Shown here piece by piece: positions 1-7,074 of a stretch of DNA of 9,110 nucleotides. Position 1 is the first letter of the stretch. Each line of letters begins with the position of its first letter. The stretch covers positions 1 through 9,110 of the forward strand of contig VIKJ01000061.1 in assembly GCA_008080615.1 (NCBI GenBank), read 5' to 3'. The notes beneath the pieces were generated by a model, which was not told the DNA's origin, made no database searches, and was given only the letters and a program-made list of their open reading frames with translations. Both the position numbers and the translations under genes were made by a program. This DNA is from Chitinophagaceae bacterium (lineage in GTDB: Bacteria > Bacteroidota > Bacteroidia > Chitinophagales > Chitinophagaceae).

Positions 1-1348
1 CAAGGCGAAAGATTTTTTTCAAAATGAATTTGCAGATGAGCAACCAGATACCATTAATATTTTAAGAAAACCTTTAAGTGCTACCAAGGCGAATGTATTA
101 ACGAAATCAAAACTATTTGATTACCGCTTAAAGTTTAGTGCAGATAATATTCTAACAGGGTTCTCTAATAATATTTTAATCAATCGTTACCAGCCATATG
201 GCGGTGGTAGTGGCCCTATTCAATTGAATAATGGAAATGATTTCAACTTTACTTTTAAAGTAGGGGTGAATGAATTATTCGAAGACATTAAATTTGTTGC
301 TGGGTTAAGATTCGGAACCAATTTAAAAGACAAGGATATCTTTTTAACTTTCCAAAATTTGAGGAAAAGAATCGACTGGGGTGTAACGTATTATAGAAGC
401 AATGTGACCAACTTTTTTGCTACGCAGTTCAATAACATGTTGATTACTAACTTATACCAGTTCAACGCTAAGTACGCTATCAATGAAGTAAAAAGTTTTA
501 GAGCTACAGTTGGGTTAAGGTCTGATAGAGGGATTTTAAGACCTTATGATAATGCTACTGGCTTATCTAATCCTAATGCATTGGCATTTCCAGATACCTT
601 ATCTAAGTTCTTGCTAACTCGTTTTGAATATGTGCATGACAATACCATTAACCCTACTCAAAATATCTGGAATGGATTACGATTTAAGGTGTACATGGAT
701 GTAAATATCCCAAGCACTAAAACAGCATTAAATAATGGTAAGCCAACAATGAATGTTGGATTTGATGGAAGGTATTATCACAAAATATATCGCAATTTTA
801 TTTGGGCAGGTAGGGTATCCGCAGACTTTTCATGGGGTGGCCAAAAATTGATTTACTATCTGGGTGGTGTAGACGGATGGATAGCACCCAAGTTTAACAA
901 CGAAAACAGACCAGCAGCAGATCAAAACTATGCATTCCAAACCCTTGCCGTTAATATGAGGGGCTACACTCAAAATATAGCCAATGGAAATAACGCATTT
1001 GTAATCAATAGTGAATTTAGACTACCTGTTTTTTCAACCATATTCGATAAACCTATTAATAATGCCTTTCTCCGCAATTTTCAACTAGTACAATTTTTAG
1101 ATCTTGGAACCGCATGGAACGGTAAATACAATGGCATTAAGCGCCCCGGTGATGTGGTTTCCGACCCTAACTCTTCGGTAATTGTAAGAATTGATGCAGG
1201 AGGTCTTGGTCCATTTGCCGGCGGATATGGCTTTGGTGCAAGAAGTACGCTATTGGGTTATTTCCTTAAATTTGACGCTGCATGGCCTATGAAAGGCGTG
1301 TTTGTAGGTAAACCATTGTATTATTTTGCCCTTGGGTTTGATTTTTAA
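1..1348 (+). CDS. C-terminal part of an outer-membrane beta-barrel protein, Omp85/surface-antigen-like, probably a TolB/PD40-type fusion (5' partial)
   Basis: The reading frame is open from base 2 to the TAA at 1346-1348, giving 448 residues, so the gene starts upstream of the window. An internal TTG at 224 could be taken as a start, but the 74 codons before it are open and protein-like, so it is not the real one. Alternating aromatic/polar strands and a C-terminal Phe (ending GFDF) indicate an outer-membrane barrel. Three Omp85-like signatures are visible: RGY at 959-967 followed by an SEFRLPVF strand, a FLDLGTAW strand near 1094-1117, and a GFGAR...LKFDAAWP segment near the end. From family knowledge, Bacteroidota proteins with a YLGGVD...RGY...FLDLGTAW C-terminus commonly carry an N-terminal TolB/PD40 beta-propeller. 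That part is not visible here, so the fusion is inference. The gene is probably co-transcribed with the DUF5686 gene 33 bp downstream. I am confident of an outer-membrane barrel, less so of its exact role. Confidence 0.75.
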   Translation, partial: KAKDFFQNEFADEQPDTINILRKPLSATKANVLTKSKLFDYRLKFSADNILTGFSNNILINRYQPYGGGSGPIQLNNGNDFNFTFKVGVNELFEDIKFVAGLRFGTNLKDKDIFLTFQNLRKRIDWGVTYYRSNVTNFFATQFNNMLITNLYQFNAKYAINEVKSFRATVGLRSDRGILRPYDNATGLSNPNALAFPDTLSKFLLTRFEYVHDNTINPTQNIWNGLRFKVYMDVNIPSTKTALNNGKPTMNVGFDGRYYHKIYRNFIWAGRVSADFSWGGQKLIYYLGGVDGWIAPKFNNENRPAADQNYAFQTLAVNMRGYTQNIANGNNAFVINSEFRLPVFSTIFDKPINNAFLRNFQLVQFLDLGTAWNGKYNGIKRPGDVVSDPNSSVIVRIDAGGLGPFAGGYGFGARSTLLGYFLKFDAAWPMKGVFVGKPLYYFALGFDF

Positions 1349-1381
1349 TGGTCGTTTTTCTCAATTTTACAAGTGATGTAG

Positions 1382-3778
1382 ATGTTTCGGGTGGCTCAAT
1401 TTTTGTTGGTTTTATTATTGTTATTACTGGTAGTTGAAAACAATTATGGTCAGTACGCAAAACTATCGGGCATCGTAAGAGATAAGCAAAGCGATGAGCA
1501 GATTCCTTTTGCATCAGTTAAATTTAAAAAGTCGGGAAAGGGCATGCTCACCGACTCTGCCGGAAAATTCACTTTTCAATTAAATACATCTACAATAAAT
1601 GATACATTAGAGGTATTTAGTGTTGGATATAAAGTGTTGGCAATTCCTATCGGCATTATTAAAGATTCACTTCAAATTACTTGCACTATAGAAGTGCTGC
1701 CTCCTGTTAATGAAGCTATTGTAAAAGTAAAGTACAATCGTGCTTTATGGTTTTGGAAAAAAATCATGAGCAACAAATTTCGCAGTGACAAAAAAGCTTG
1801 GGATAATTATGGATATGAGATCTATAATAAATTAGAAATGGATCTCAATAATGTGAACAAAGAAAAGCTAAGTAAAAATGCCCTGATAAAGCCACTCAAT
1901 TTTGTTTTCAACTATATAGATTCTAATTCTGAATCAAAACCCTTTTTACCTGTTTATATTACCGAAACCCTAAGTGATTATTATTTTCAAAAAGAGCCAG
2001 AGCGTATTTATGAAAAAATAAAAGCCACAAAAGCCAATGGTGTTGAGAACGAAAGTTTTATAAAAGAATTGGGAGGTACTTTTCAGAATGTAAATGTGAT
2101 GAATAATTTCATCCCCATTTTAAATAGAGAATTCATCAGCCCCTTTAATTCCAATGCCGATTTTTACTACAAATTTAAACTAGCCGATACAGCGTATTTA
2201 AATGGTAAAAGATTAGTGCATCTGTTCTTTAGTGGTAAGCGAAAAGGGGAAAGTACTTTTGATGGTGATTGTTGGGTACACGATACTAGTTTTGCGTTAC
2301 AACGAATAACACTTCGAGACAAATTTGTGGCTGATATTGCTCCAATTGGAAATGGTAAACTTGGGTTCAAGGGTAGAAAAACAACTACTTATACCAATGT
2401 TGTGTTGAATCAAAAAAGCATTACTGAACAGTTATTGCTCAATAAAAAAAATATTCAGGTAGATCTACTGCCCGAATCAATTGGATATTCCGATTCCTTT
2501 TGGGTAAAGCATAGACACGAGCCTTTGAATAAAAATGAGCTAACTGTTTACAAAGTACTAGATACACTCAATAAAAATCCTACTTATCTTTTTTATAAAG
2601 ATGCACTAGAGATACTGGCAAAGGGTACTAAGGATATTGGTAATATTCGCTTAGGGCCTTGGTTTTATTGGATATCTACCAATCAATGGGAGGGGCCAAG
2701 GTTTAGGTTCAACATGGCTACCAATAAAGGGTTTAGTAAGCGATGGAATTTTGCTGGTTATGCAGCATATGGGGTAAATGATGGCTTGTTTAAGGGGAAA
2801 GCACAAGTAAAATATTTATTAAACAAAGAGTTGTGGAGTTATATTTCATTAGTACATAAAGACGATATAGACAATCAACAACTTTATTATGATCAGCTGG
2901 GGAATGATAATATTTTTGCTACGGTATTTAGAAGACCTGGCATCCCTTTAAAGTTTCAGCGGATGCGCGAAACTAAATTAGCGTTTTATAAAGAAACAGG
3001 AACTGGGCTTAGTATAGAGTTGGCAGCCCTCAATAGAAATTATACAGCATTAAAAAACTTACCTTCCGAAGACGTATTCTCTGCTATTGGCGAAAATCCT
3101 TTTCATTCATTTGAAACTTCTATCAAATTAAGGTATGCTTATCAAGAGCGTTATTTAGAAGATAATTTTTTAAGAAGAAGTTTAGGTAGTAAAAAACCTA
3201 TTATTGAACTAAAGTATACAAAAGCTTGGGCCAATATTTTTAATAATGTAAATGACTATCAAAAAATAGATTTTAGTATAAAACACAAAGCAAGTGTAGC
3301 GCCTTATGGTACACTTTATTGGAATGTTTTTGCTGGTAAGGTATTTGGTACAGCGCCCTATCAGTTCTTGAATATACTTCCAGGTAATGAATTGCATTAT
3401 TACAATAAGTATGCTTTTAACCTCATGAATCAATTTGAATTTATTGGTGACCAATATGCTGGATTTAACTTAGAACACAATATTGGAAATGGATTGTTTC
3501 GATTCATTCCCATTACCCGAAAATTAAAGTTTAGGCAGTTCTGGAGTGTAAAAGGGGTTGTATCCAATTTATCGGATGCAAATAAACAACTCAATTTCAA
3601 AGGAAATTATTTGTACAAATCCTTAGATAATAAAATGTACGTAGAGCTGGGTACAGGTGTAGACAATATTCTAAAATTCTTCAGAATAGATTTAGTGTGG
3701 CGTGTTGCACCTACACCTATGCCTAAAGAAACGAATAGTCAGTTCGGAGTATTTGGTAGTTTCCGATTTACCTTCTAA
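1382..3778 (+). CDS. DUF5686 and carboxypeptidase-regulatory-like domain outer-membrane protein
   Basis: This is a complete 798-residue protein. Residues 1-23 form a signal peptide with a very Leu/Val-rich core, probably cleaved around NYG-Q. Residues about 27-105 form a carboxypeptidase-regulatory-like (CarbopepD_reg_2, Ig-like) fold, with LSGIVRD, an IPFASV strand, TDSAGKFTF and a VGYK turn. This module typically starts Bacteroidota TonB-dependent receptors and DUF5686 proteins. Residues from about 118 on match DUF5686: an ALWFWKKIM helix, FISPFN at 251-256, and FDGDCWVHDTSFALQRI near 293-309. The last 350 or so residues are aromatic-rich barrel-like strands ending in FRFTF, a C-terminal aromatic typical of outer-membrane barrels. 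The start ATG is fixed because an in-frame TAG (1379-1381) directly precedes it. The molecular function of DUF5686 proteins is not established. A TonB-dependent receptor is excluded by the lack of a plug domain and the length. Confidence 0.88.
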   Translation: MFRVAQFLLVLLLLLLVVENNYGQYAKLSGIVRDKQSDEQIPFASVKFKKSGKGMLTDSAGKFTFQLNTSTINDTLEVFSVGYKVLAIPIGIIKDSLQITCTIEVLPPVNEAIVKVKYNRALWFWKKIMSNKFRSDKKAWDNYGYEIYNKLEMDLNNVNKEKLSKNALIKPLNFVFNYIDSNSESKPFLPVYITETLSDYYFQKEPERIYEKIKATKANGVENESFIKELGGTFQNVNVMNNFIPILNREFISPFNSNADFYYKFKLADTAYLNGKRLVHLFFSGKRKGESTFDGDCWVHDTSFALQRITLRDKFVADIAPIGNGKLGFKGRKTTTYTNVVLNQKSITEQLLLNKKNIQVDLLPESIGYSDSFWVKHRHEPLNKNELTVYKVLDTLNKNPTYLFYKDALEILAKGTKDIGNIRLGPWFYWISTNQWEGPRFRFNMATNKGFSKRWNFAGYAAYGVNDGLFKGKAQVKYLLNKELWSYISLVHKDDIDNQQLYYDQLGNDNIFATVFRRPGIPLKFQRMRETKLAFYKETGTGLSIELAALNRNYTALKNLPSEDVFSAIGENPFHSFETSIKLRYAYQERYLEDNFLRRSLGSKKPIIELKYTKAWANIFNNVNDYQKIDFSIKHKASVAPYGTLYWNVFAGKVFGTAPYQFLNILPGNELHYYNKYAFNLMNQFEFIGDQYAGFNLEHNIGNGLFRFIPITRKLKFRQFWSVKGVVSNLSDANKQLNFKGNYLYKSLDNKMYVELGTGVDNILKFFRIDLVWRVAPTPMPKETNSQFGVFGSFRFTF

Positions 3779-3781
3779 GTA

Positions 3782-4579
3782 TTACTTGGCTATATCGTTG
3801 TATCCTTCCTCAATCGACTCCAAAGTAGGCTCCCTTAACTGAACAGGCTTTCTGTATGCTTTTCGCATACGCATATTCAATAGTTCTACACTAAATGAAA
3901 ATGCCATAGCGAAATATACATAGTTCTTTAAATGCAATTCATGGGTACCTATTGGGTTCCAGCCTTCTACTAATAATACAAAACCAATCATTACCAAGAA
4001 AGACAATGCCAACATTTTTAAGGTTGGGTGCTTATGGATGAAAGAAGAAATCTTAGGGCTAAAAAGAAACATAATGATCATTGCAATTACAACAGCACTA
4101 ATCATTACCTCTAAGTATTTAGCAGTACCACCAGCAGTTATAATACTATCAAAACTAAATACCATATCAATTAAAATGATTTGCCCAATTGCATTACCCA
4201 ATTTTATTTCTTTTTGAGGCACACCTGCAGCCGCATCTTCTTCACCCTCTAGTTTATGGTGTATTTCTTTTACTGTTTTATAAATAAGAAACAATCCTCC
4301 TGCAAGCATAACTAAGCTGGCAATATCAAATGGTTTATCCCATATCGTAAAAACGGGCTTGCCTTTTTGGGCTATCAACCAACTCAGTCCAAACAACAAA
4401 ATAGATCTTGTAATGATTCCAGTAATCATCCAAGTAAGCCTAGCTTTTGGTTGTAATACTTTTGGAAGCCTATTTAAAATAATGCTTACAAAAATTACAT
4501 TATCAATTCCCAATACTATTTCTAAAAGGGTAAGGACTAAGAAGCTAATTAAACTTTCTGATGTTAAAAGATGTTCCAT
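3782..4579 (-). CDS. TerC family integral membrane protein (YgdQ/YkoY-like)
   Basis: This 265-residue inner-membrane protein has about seven predicted transmembrane segments (near residues 9-33, 47-70, 86-102, 128-150, 156-175, 187-206 and 217-236). It has the two acidic TerC signatures: LLEIVLGIDN at 18-27 and FSFDS at 141-145, each placing an Asp inside a membrane helix. LAGGLFLIYK at 92-101, KEIH at 104-107, EGEE at 111-114 and LKMLALSFL at 187-195 match the YgdQ branch closely. TerC-family members have been linked to manganese export and metal loading of secreted proteins in other bacteria; the substrate here cannot be read from sequence. No other tellurite-resistance genes are nearby, so the historic tellurite name should not be taken as function. 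The ATG lies 3 bp after the pyrD stop, so the gene is probably co-transcribed and translationally coupled with pyrD. It meets the DUF5686 gene tail to tail with a 3-bp gap. Confidence 0.93.
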   Translation of the reverse strand: MEHLLTSESLISFLVLTLLEIVLGIDNVIFVSIILNRLPKVLQPKARLTWMITGIITRSILLFGLSWLIAQKGKPVFTIWDKPFDIASLVMLAGGLFLIYKTVKEIHHKLEGEEDAAAGVPQKEIKLGNAIGQIILIDMVFSFDSIITAGGTAKYLEVMISAVVIAMIIMFLFSPKISSFIHKHPTLKMLALSFLVMIGFVLLVEGWNPIGTHELHLKNYVYFAMAFSFSVELLNMRMRKAYRKPVQLREPTLESIEEGYNDIAK

Positions 4580-4582
4580 AAA

Positions 4583-5701
4583 TTATTGATTGCTGGATAG
4601 ATGTTTACAAATATTTTTTACAATAGCTGGGCCCTCATATACAAATCCTGTCCATACTTGAACCAATGATGCGCCAGCTGTTATTTTTTCAGCTGCATCT
4701 TCACCGGTAAAAATGCCACCACTTGCTATAATAGGAATTTGATAGTTTGTTTGCTTAGCTAAATAAGCCAAAACTTCTGTAGATCTTTGCTGAACGGGCT
4801 TTCCACTTAATCCACCCATTCCAATTGCTGAAGCTTTGCCCTTTGATGTGCTACTTAAATTACTTCTATTGATGGTTGTATTTGTAGCAACAAGCCCACT
4901 CAAATTAATTTCTCCTGCCAAAGCAACAATATCATCTAATTGTTCATCAGTTAAATCTGGAGCAATTTTTAGTAAGATGGGTTTGGGTGTTGATTTGCCA
5001 ACATTATCATTTTGTAATTCACTAAAAATTTTTCTTAGCGCATCCTTCTCTTGCAGTTCCCTTAATCCTGGTGTATTGGGCGAACTCACATTTACAACAA
5101 AATAATCAACCCCATCATACAATTCGTTGAAGCAAATTTTATAATCTTTCCAGGCATCTTCATTGGGGGTTATTTTATTTTTACCAATATTGCCACCAAT
5201 AATCATATTCCCTTTTGAGGATCTTGTTTTGAAACTATTCCAATTAATCAATTGTTGTTTTACAAAATCAACTCCCTCGTTATTAAATCCCATTCTATTA
5301 ATTAATGCCATGTCAATGGGAAGTCGAAACAAGCGAGGTTGCTCATTGCCTGCCTGTGCCTTGGGTGTTACGGTTCCTATTTCTACAAATCCAAATCCAA
5401 GAGCTTCCAGTTCATTTAAATAAAGGGCATTTTTATCGAAGCCAGCACCCAAACCCACTGGATTGGGAAACTGAAGCCCCCATTGTTCCTTTTGAAGATC
5501 AGTAGCAGGATATTGGAAGCTATTTCTTATTAAAGTATTGGTTAAGGATAGGCTGGTTGCAGCTTTAAGGCACCCCATAGAAAAATAGTGTACGGGTTCC
5601 GGGGGGAAGCAAAACAGCATATTTCTGAGCAATTTATACAAAGCAGCGTTTTGGCGAAAATAACCCAAATTCCGGTTTTCGGCCTCTATTTCCCGATTCA
5701 T
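4583..5701 (-). CDS. pyrD: Dihydroorotate dehydrogenase (quinone), class 2
   Basis: The enzyme oxidises dihydroorotate to orotate with FMN and passes electrons to membrane quinone, the fourth step of de novo pyrimidine synthesis. The 372-residue frame shows the class 2 pattern. An N-terminal helical membrane-association region covers about 21-70. It is followed by GAGFDKN (85-91), the IGTVTPKAQAGNEQPRLFRL signature (108-127), NRMGFNN (135-141), NVSSPNTPGLR (204-214, with the catalytic-base Ser at about 207), a KIAPDL strand, TNTT (273-276), and the FMN-phosphate segments ASGGI (326-330) and the region around 341-352. The class 2 N-terminus and catalytic Ser separate it from class 1 enzymes, which use Cys. 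The ATG at 5701 gives about 20 residues before the usual family start. An in-frame TTG at 5639-5641 would give an N-terminus reading YKLLRNMLF, which matches the family better, so the start is uncertain. The gene is divergent from the thiolase and is followed after 3 bp by the TerC gene. Confidence 0.96.
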   Translation of the reverse strand: MNREIEAENRNLGYFRQNAALYKLLRNMLFCFPPEPVHYFSMGCLKAATSLSLTNTLIRNSFQYPATDLQKEQWGLQFPNPVGLGAGFDKNALYLNELEALGFGFVEIGTVTPKAQAGNEQPRLFRLPIDMALINRMGFNNEGVDFVKQQLINWNSFKTRSSKGNMIIGGNIGKNKITPNEDAWKDYKICFNELYDGVDYFVVNVSSPNTPGLRELQEKDALRKIFSELQNDNVGKSTPKPILLKIAPDLTDEQLDDIVALAGEINLSGLVATNTTINRSNLSSTSKGKASAIGMGGLSGKPVQQRSTEVLAYLAKQTNYQIPIIASGGIFTGEDAAEKITAGASLVQVWTGFVYEGPAIVKNICKHLSSNQ

Positions 5702-5734
5702 TTAGTTGCATAAACAACTTTTAATCATTTTTAC

Positions 5735-5742
5735 TACATTTG
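5735..5742 (+). promoter_or_regulatory. Probable -7 promoter element for the thiolase gene
   Basis: TACATTTG is a perfect match to the Bacteroidota sigma factor -7 consensus TAnnTTTG. It lies 17 bp ahead of the ATG at 5760, which would leave a leader of about a dozen bases. A TTG lies at 5706-5708, but the 26-bp spacing is longer than the usual 17-23, so the -33 element is weak or absent. The position supports ATG 5760 as the start, because a TTG start at 5706 would lie upstream of the promoter. Confidence 0.5.
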
Positions 5743-5759
5743 GAGATAAATTTCATTTT

Positions 5760-6935
5760 ATGCAAGAAGCATATATCGTTGCAGGATACCGCACGGCTGT
5801 TACAAAAAGCAAGAAAGGTGGTTTCCGTTTTTTTAGATCGGATGATCTGGCGGTGGAAGTAATTAAAGGATTGATGGCATCAGTGCCACAACTAGAGGCA
5901 AAAAGAATTGATGACGTGATTGTAGGTAATGCTGTGCCTGAAGCAGAGCAAGGCCTTCAGTTTGGAAGAATCATTGCTGCTAAAGCCTTAGGTATTGATG
6001 TTCCTGGTATAACCATCAATCGTTATTGCGCTAGTGGATTAGAAAGTATTGCAATGGCAACTGCTAAAATTAGAACAGGTATGGCAGATTGTATTGTTGC
6101 TGGTGGTACAGAGAGCATGAGTTTAGTTCCTACTGCAGGATGGAAAACGGTACCTTCTTATGCTATTGCAAAAGACGAACCAGATTATTACCTCAGTATG
6201 GGTTTAACAGCAGAAGCTGTTGCTAAGGAATACAAAGTTTCTAGAGAAGATCAAGATGTTTTTGCATACAATTCTCATATGAAAGCCAAAGTAGCTATTG
6301 AGAATGGCTATTTTAAATCGGGCATATTGCCTATTAATGTAGAGCAGGTGTATGTAAATGAAAAAGGAAAACGTGCTGTTCGCTCTTATATAGTTGATAC
6401 CGACGAAGGATTAAGATCAGAAACAACGGTAGAAGGTCTTGCAAAATTAAAACCTGCATTTTCTGTTACAGGATCAGTAACTGCGGGAAACTCATCTCAA
6501 ACCAGTGATGGTGCTGCATTTGCGTTGGTAATGAGCGAGCGGATGGTAGTAGAACTAGGATTAAAGCCCATTGGCCGATTGGTAAATTGCGCCTCAGCAG
6601 GTGTAGATCCTAGAATTATGGGTATTGGCCCTGTAGCAGCTATTCCAAAAGTATTAAGACAAGCCAATATGAGCTTGGCAGATATTGATTTAATTGAATT
6701 GAATGAGGCTTTTGCTTCTCAGTCGTTGGCTGTAATTAGAGAATTGGGCTTGAATGCCGATATAGTTAATATCAATGGCGGCGCTATTGCATTGGGCCAT
6801 CCGCTTGGTTGTACCGGCTGTAAATTAACGGTACAGTTATTAAACGATATGAAGCGACTGAATAAAAAATACGGTATGGTGAGTGCCTGTGTAGGAGGTG
6901 GTCAAGGAATTGCCGGAATTATTGAAAATTTATAA
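5760..6935 (+). CDS. Thiolase family protein (acetyl-CoA C-acyltransferase / 3-ketoacyl-CoA thiolase)
   Basis: The protein has 391 residues from the ATG at 5760, the normal thiolase length. A TTG further upstream at 5706 is in frame, but it adds 18 residues unlike the family, which begins EAYIVAGYRTAV. All catalytic elements are present: the acyl-accepting Cys90 in NRYCASGLE, the NEAF motif (315-318), His347 in GAIALGHPLG, and the proton-shuttling Cys377 in ACVGGGQG. GGTESM (115-120) and GNSSQTSDGA (243-252) are further thiolase signatures. Such enzymes cleave 3-ketoacyl-CoA in beta-oxidation (FadA-like) or condense two acetyl-CoA. The NRYCASGLE region and C-terminus fit the FadA-like degradative group, but chain-length preference cannot be read. 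No 3-hydroxyacyl-CoA dehydrogenase partner (FadB-like) lies in the window, so the gene stands as a single-gene unit between its own promoter and a strong terminator. It is cytoplasmic. Confidence 0.93.
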   Translation: MQEAYIVAGYRTAVTKSKKGGFRFFRSDDLAVEVIKGLMASVPQLEAKRIDDVIVGNAVPEAEQGLQFGRIIAAKALGIDVPGITINRYCASGLESIAMATAKIRTGMADCIVAGGTESMSLVPTAGWKTVPSYAIAKDEPDYYLSMGLTAEAVAKEYKVSREDQDVFAYNSHMKAKVAIENGYFKSGILPINVEQVYVNEKGKRAVRSYIVDTDEGLRSETTVEGLAKLKPAFSVTGSVTAGNSSQTSDGAAFALVMSERMVVELGLKPIGRLVNCASAGVDPRIMGIGPVAAIPKVLRQANMSLADIDLIELNEAFASQSLAVIRELGLNADIVNINGGAIALGHPLGCTGCKLTVQLLNDMKRLNKKYGMVSACVGGGQGIAGIIENL

Positions 6936-6954
6936 GTAATAAATGAACATCTGT

Positions 6955-6988
6955 AACCCTTTCTGACAATAGCCAGAAAGGGTTTTTT
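6955..6988 (+). terminator. Intrinsic terminator after the thiolase gene
   Basis: A perfect 11-bp stem pairs AACCCTTTCTG (6955-6965) with CAGAAAGGGTT (6974-6984) around an 8-base loop. It runs into a T6 tract (6983-6988). It lies 19 bp after the thiolase stop, in the sense direction. This is the only clear rho-independent terminator in the window, and it separates the thiolase from the stress-protein gene. Confidence 0.93.
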
Positions 6989-6996
6989 ATTTATGG

Positions 6997-7024
6997 TTGG
7001 AATCATTTATTGGGATGATTTTTG
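6997..7024 (+). promoter_or_regulatory. Possible promoter for the universal stress protein gene
   Basis: TTG at 6997-6999 is followed after 17 bp by GATTTTTG (7017-7024), which matches the Bacteroidota -7 element TAnnTTTG at all but the first base. The spacing fits the TTG-N17-23-TAnnTTTG pattern. It would give a leader of about 45 bases before ATG 7075. Since the strong terminator just upstream ends thiolase transcription, a promoter is expected somewhere in 6989-7074; this is the best candidate but only a weak one. Confidence 0.3.
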
Positions 7025-7074
7025 TCATATTTAATGTGTAAATTAATCCTGAAATTTACCCTATAATTCACATT

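Noticed and set aside
224..226. TTG as a start codon of the first gene
   Set aside because: The frame is open from base 2 with protein-like sequence in the same style, so the gene begins outside the window and this TTG is internal Leu.
3782..4579. Tellurite resistance determinant
   Set aside because: Only a TerC-family protein is present, with no TerA, TerB, TerD, TerE or TerZ-like genes around it. The YgdQ-like sequence and the pyrD context do not support a tellurite operon.
4836..5505. Open frames on the strand opposite pyrD as possible small genes
   Set aside because: They lie wholly within the clear coding sequence of pyrD, have low-complexity Leu/Ser/Pro-rich translations with no recognisable family, and overlap each other. 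They are shadows of the real gene.
5706..5759. Eighteen-residue N-terminal extension of the thiolase from TTG 5706
   Set aside because: It is unlike thiolase N-termini, and a perfect -7 promoter element (5735-5742) lies inside it. ATG 5760 gives the normal family start and length.
7001..7020. Inverted repeat AATCAT/ATGATT with an 8-base loop as an operator or second terminator
   Set aside because: The stem is only six A/T-rich pairs, which is easily chance in this AT-rich spacer. It also overlaps the candidate promoter, so no function can be supported.
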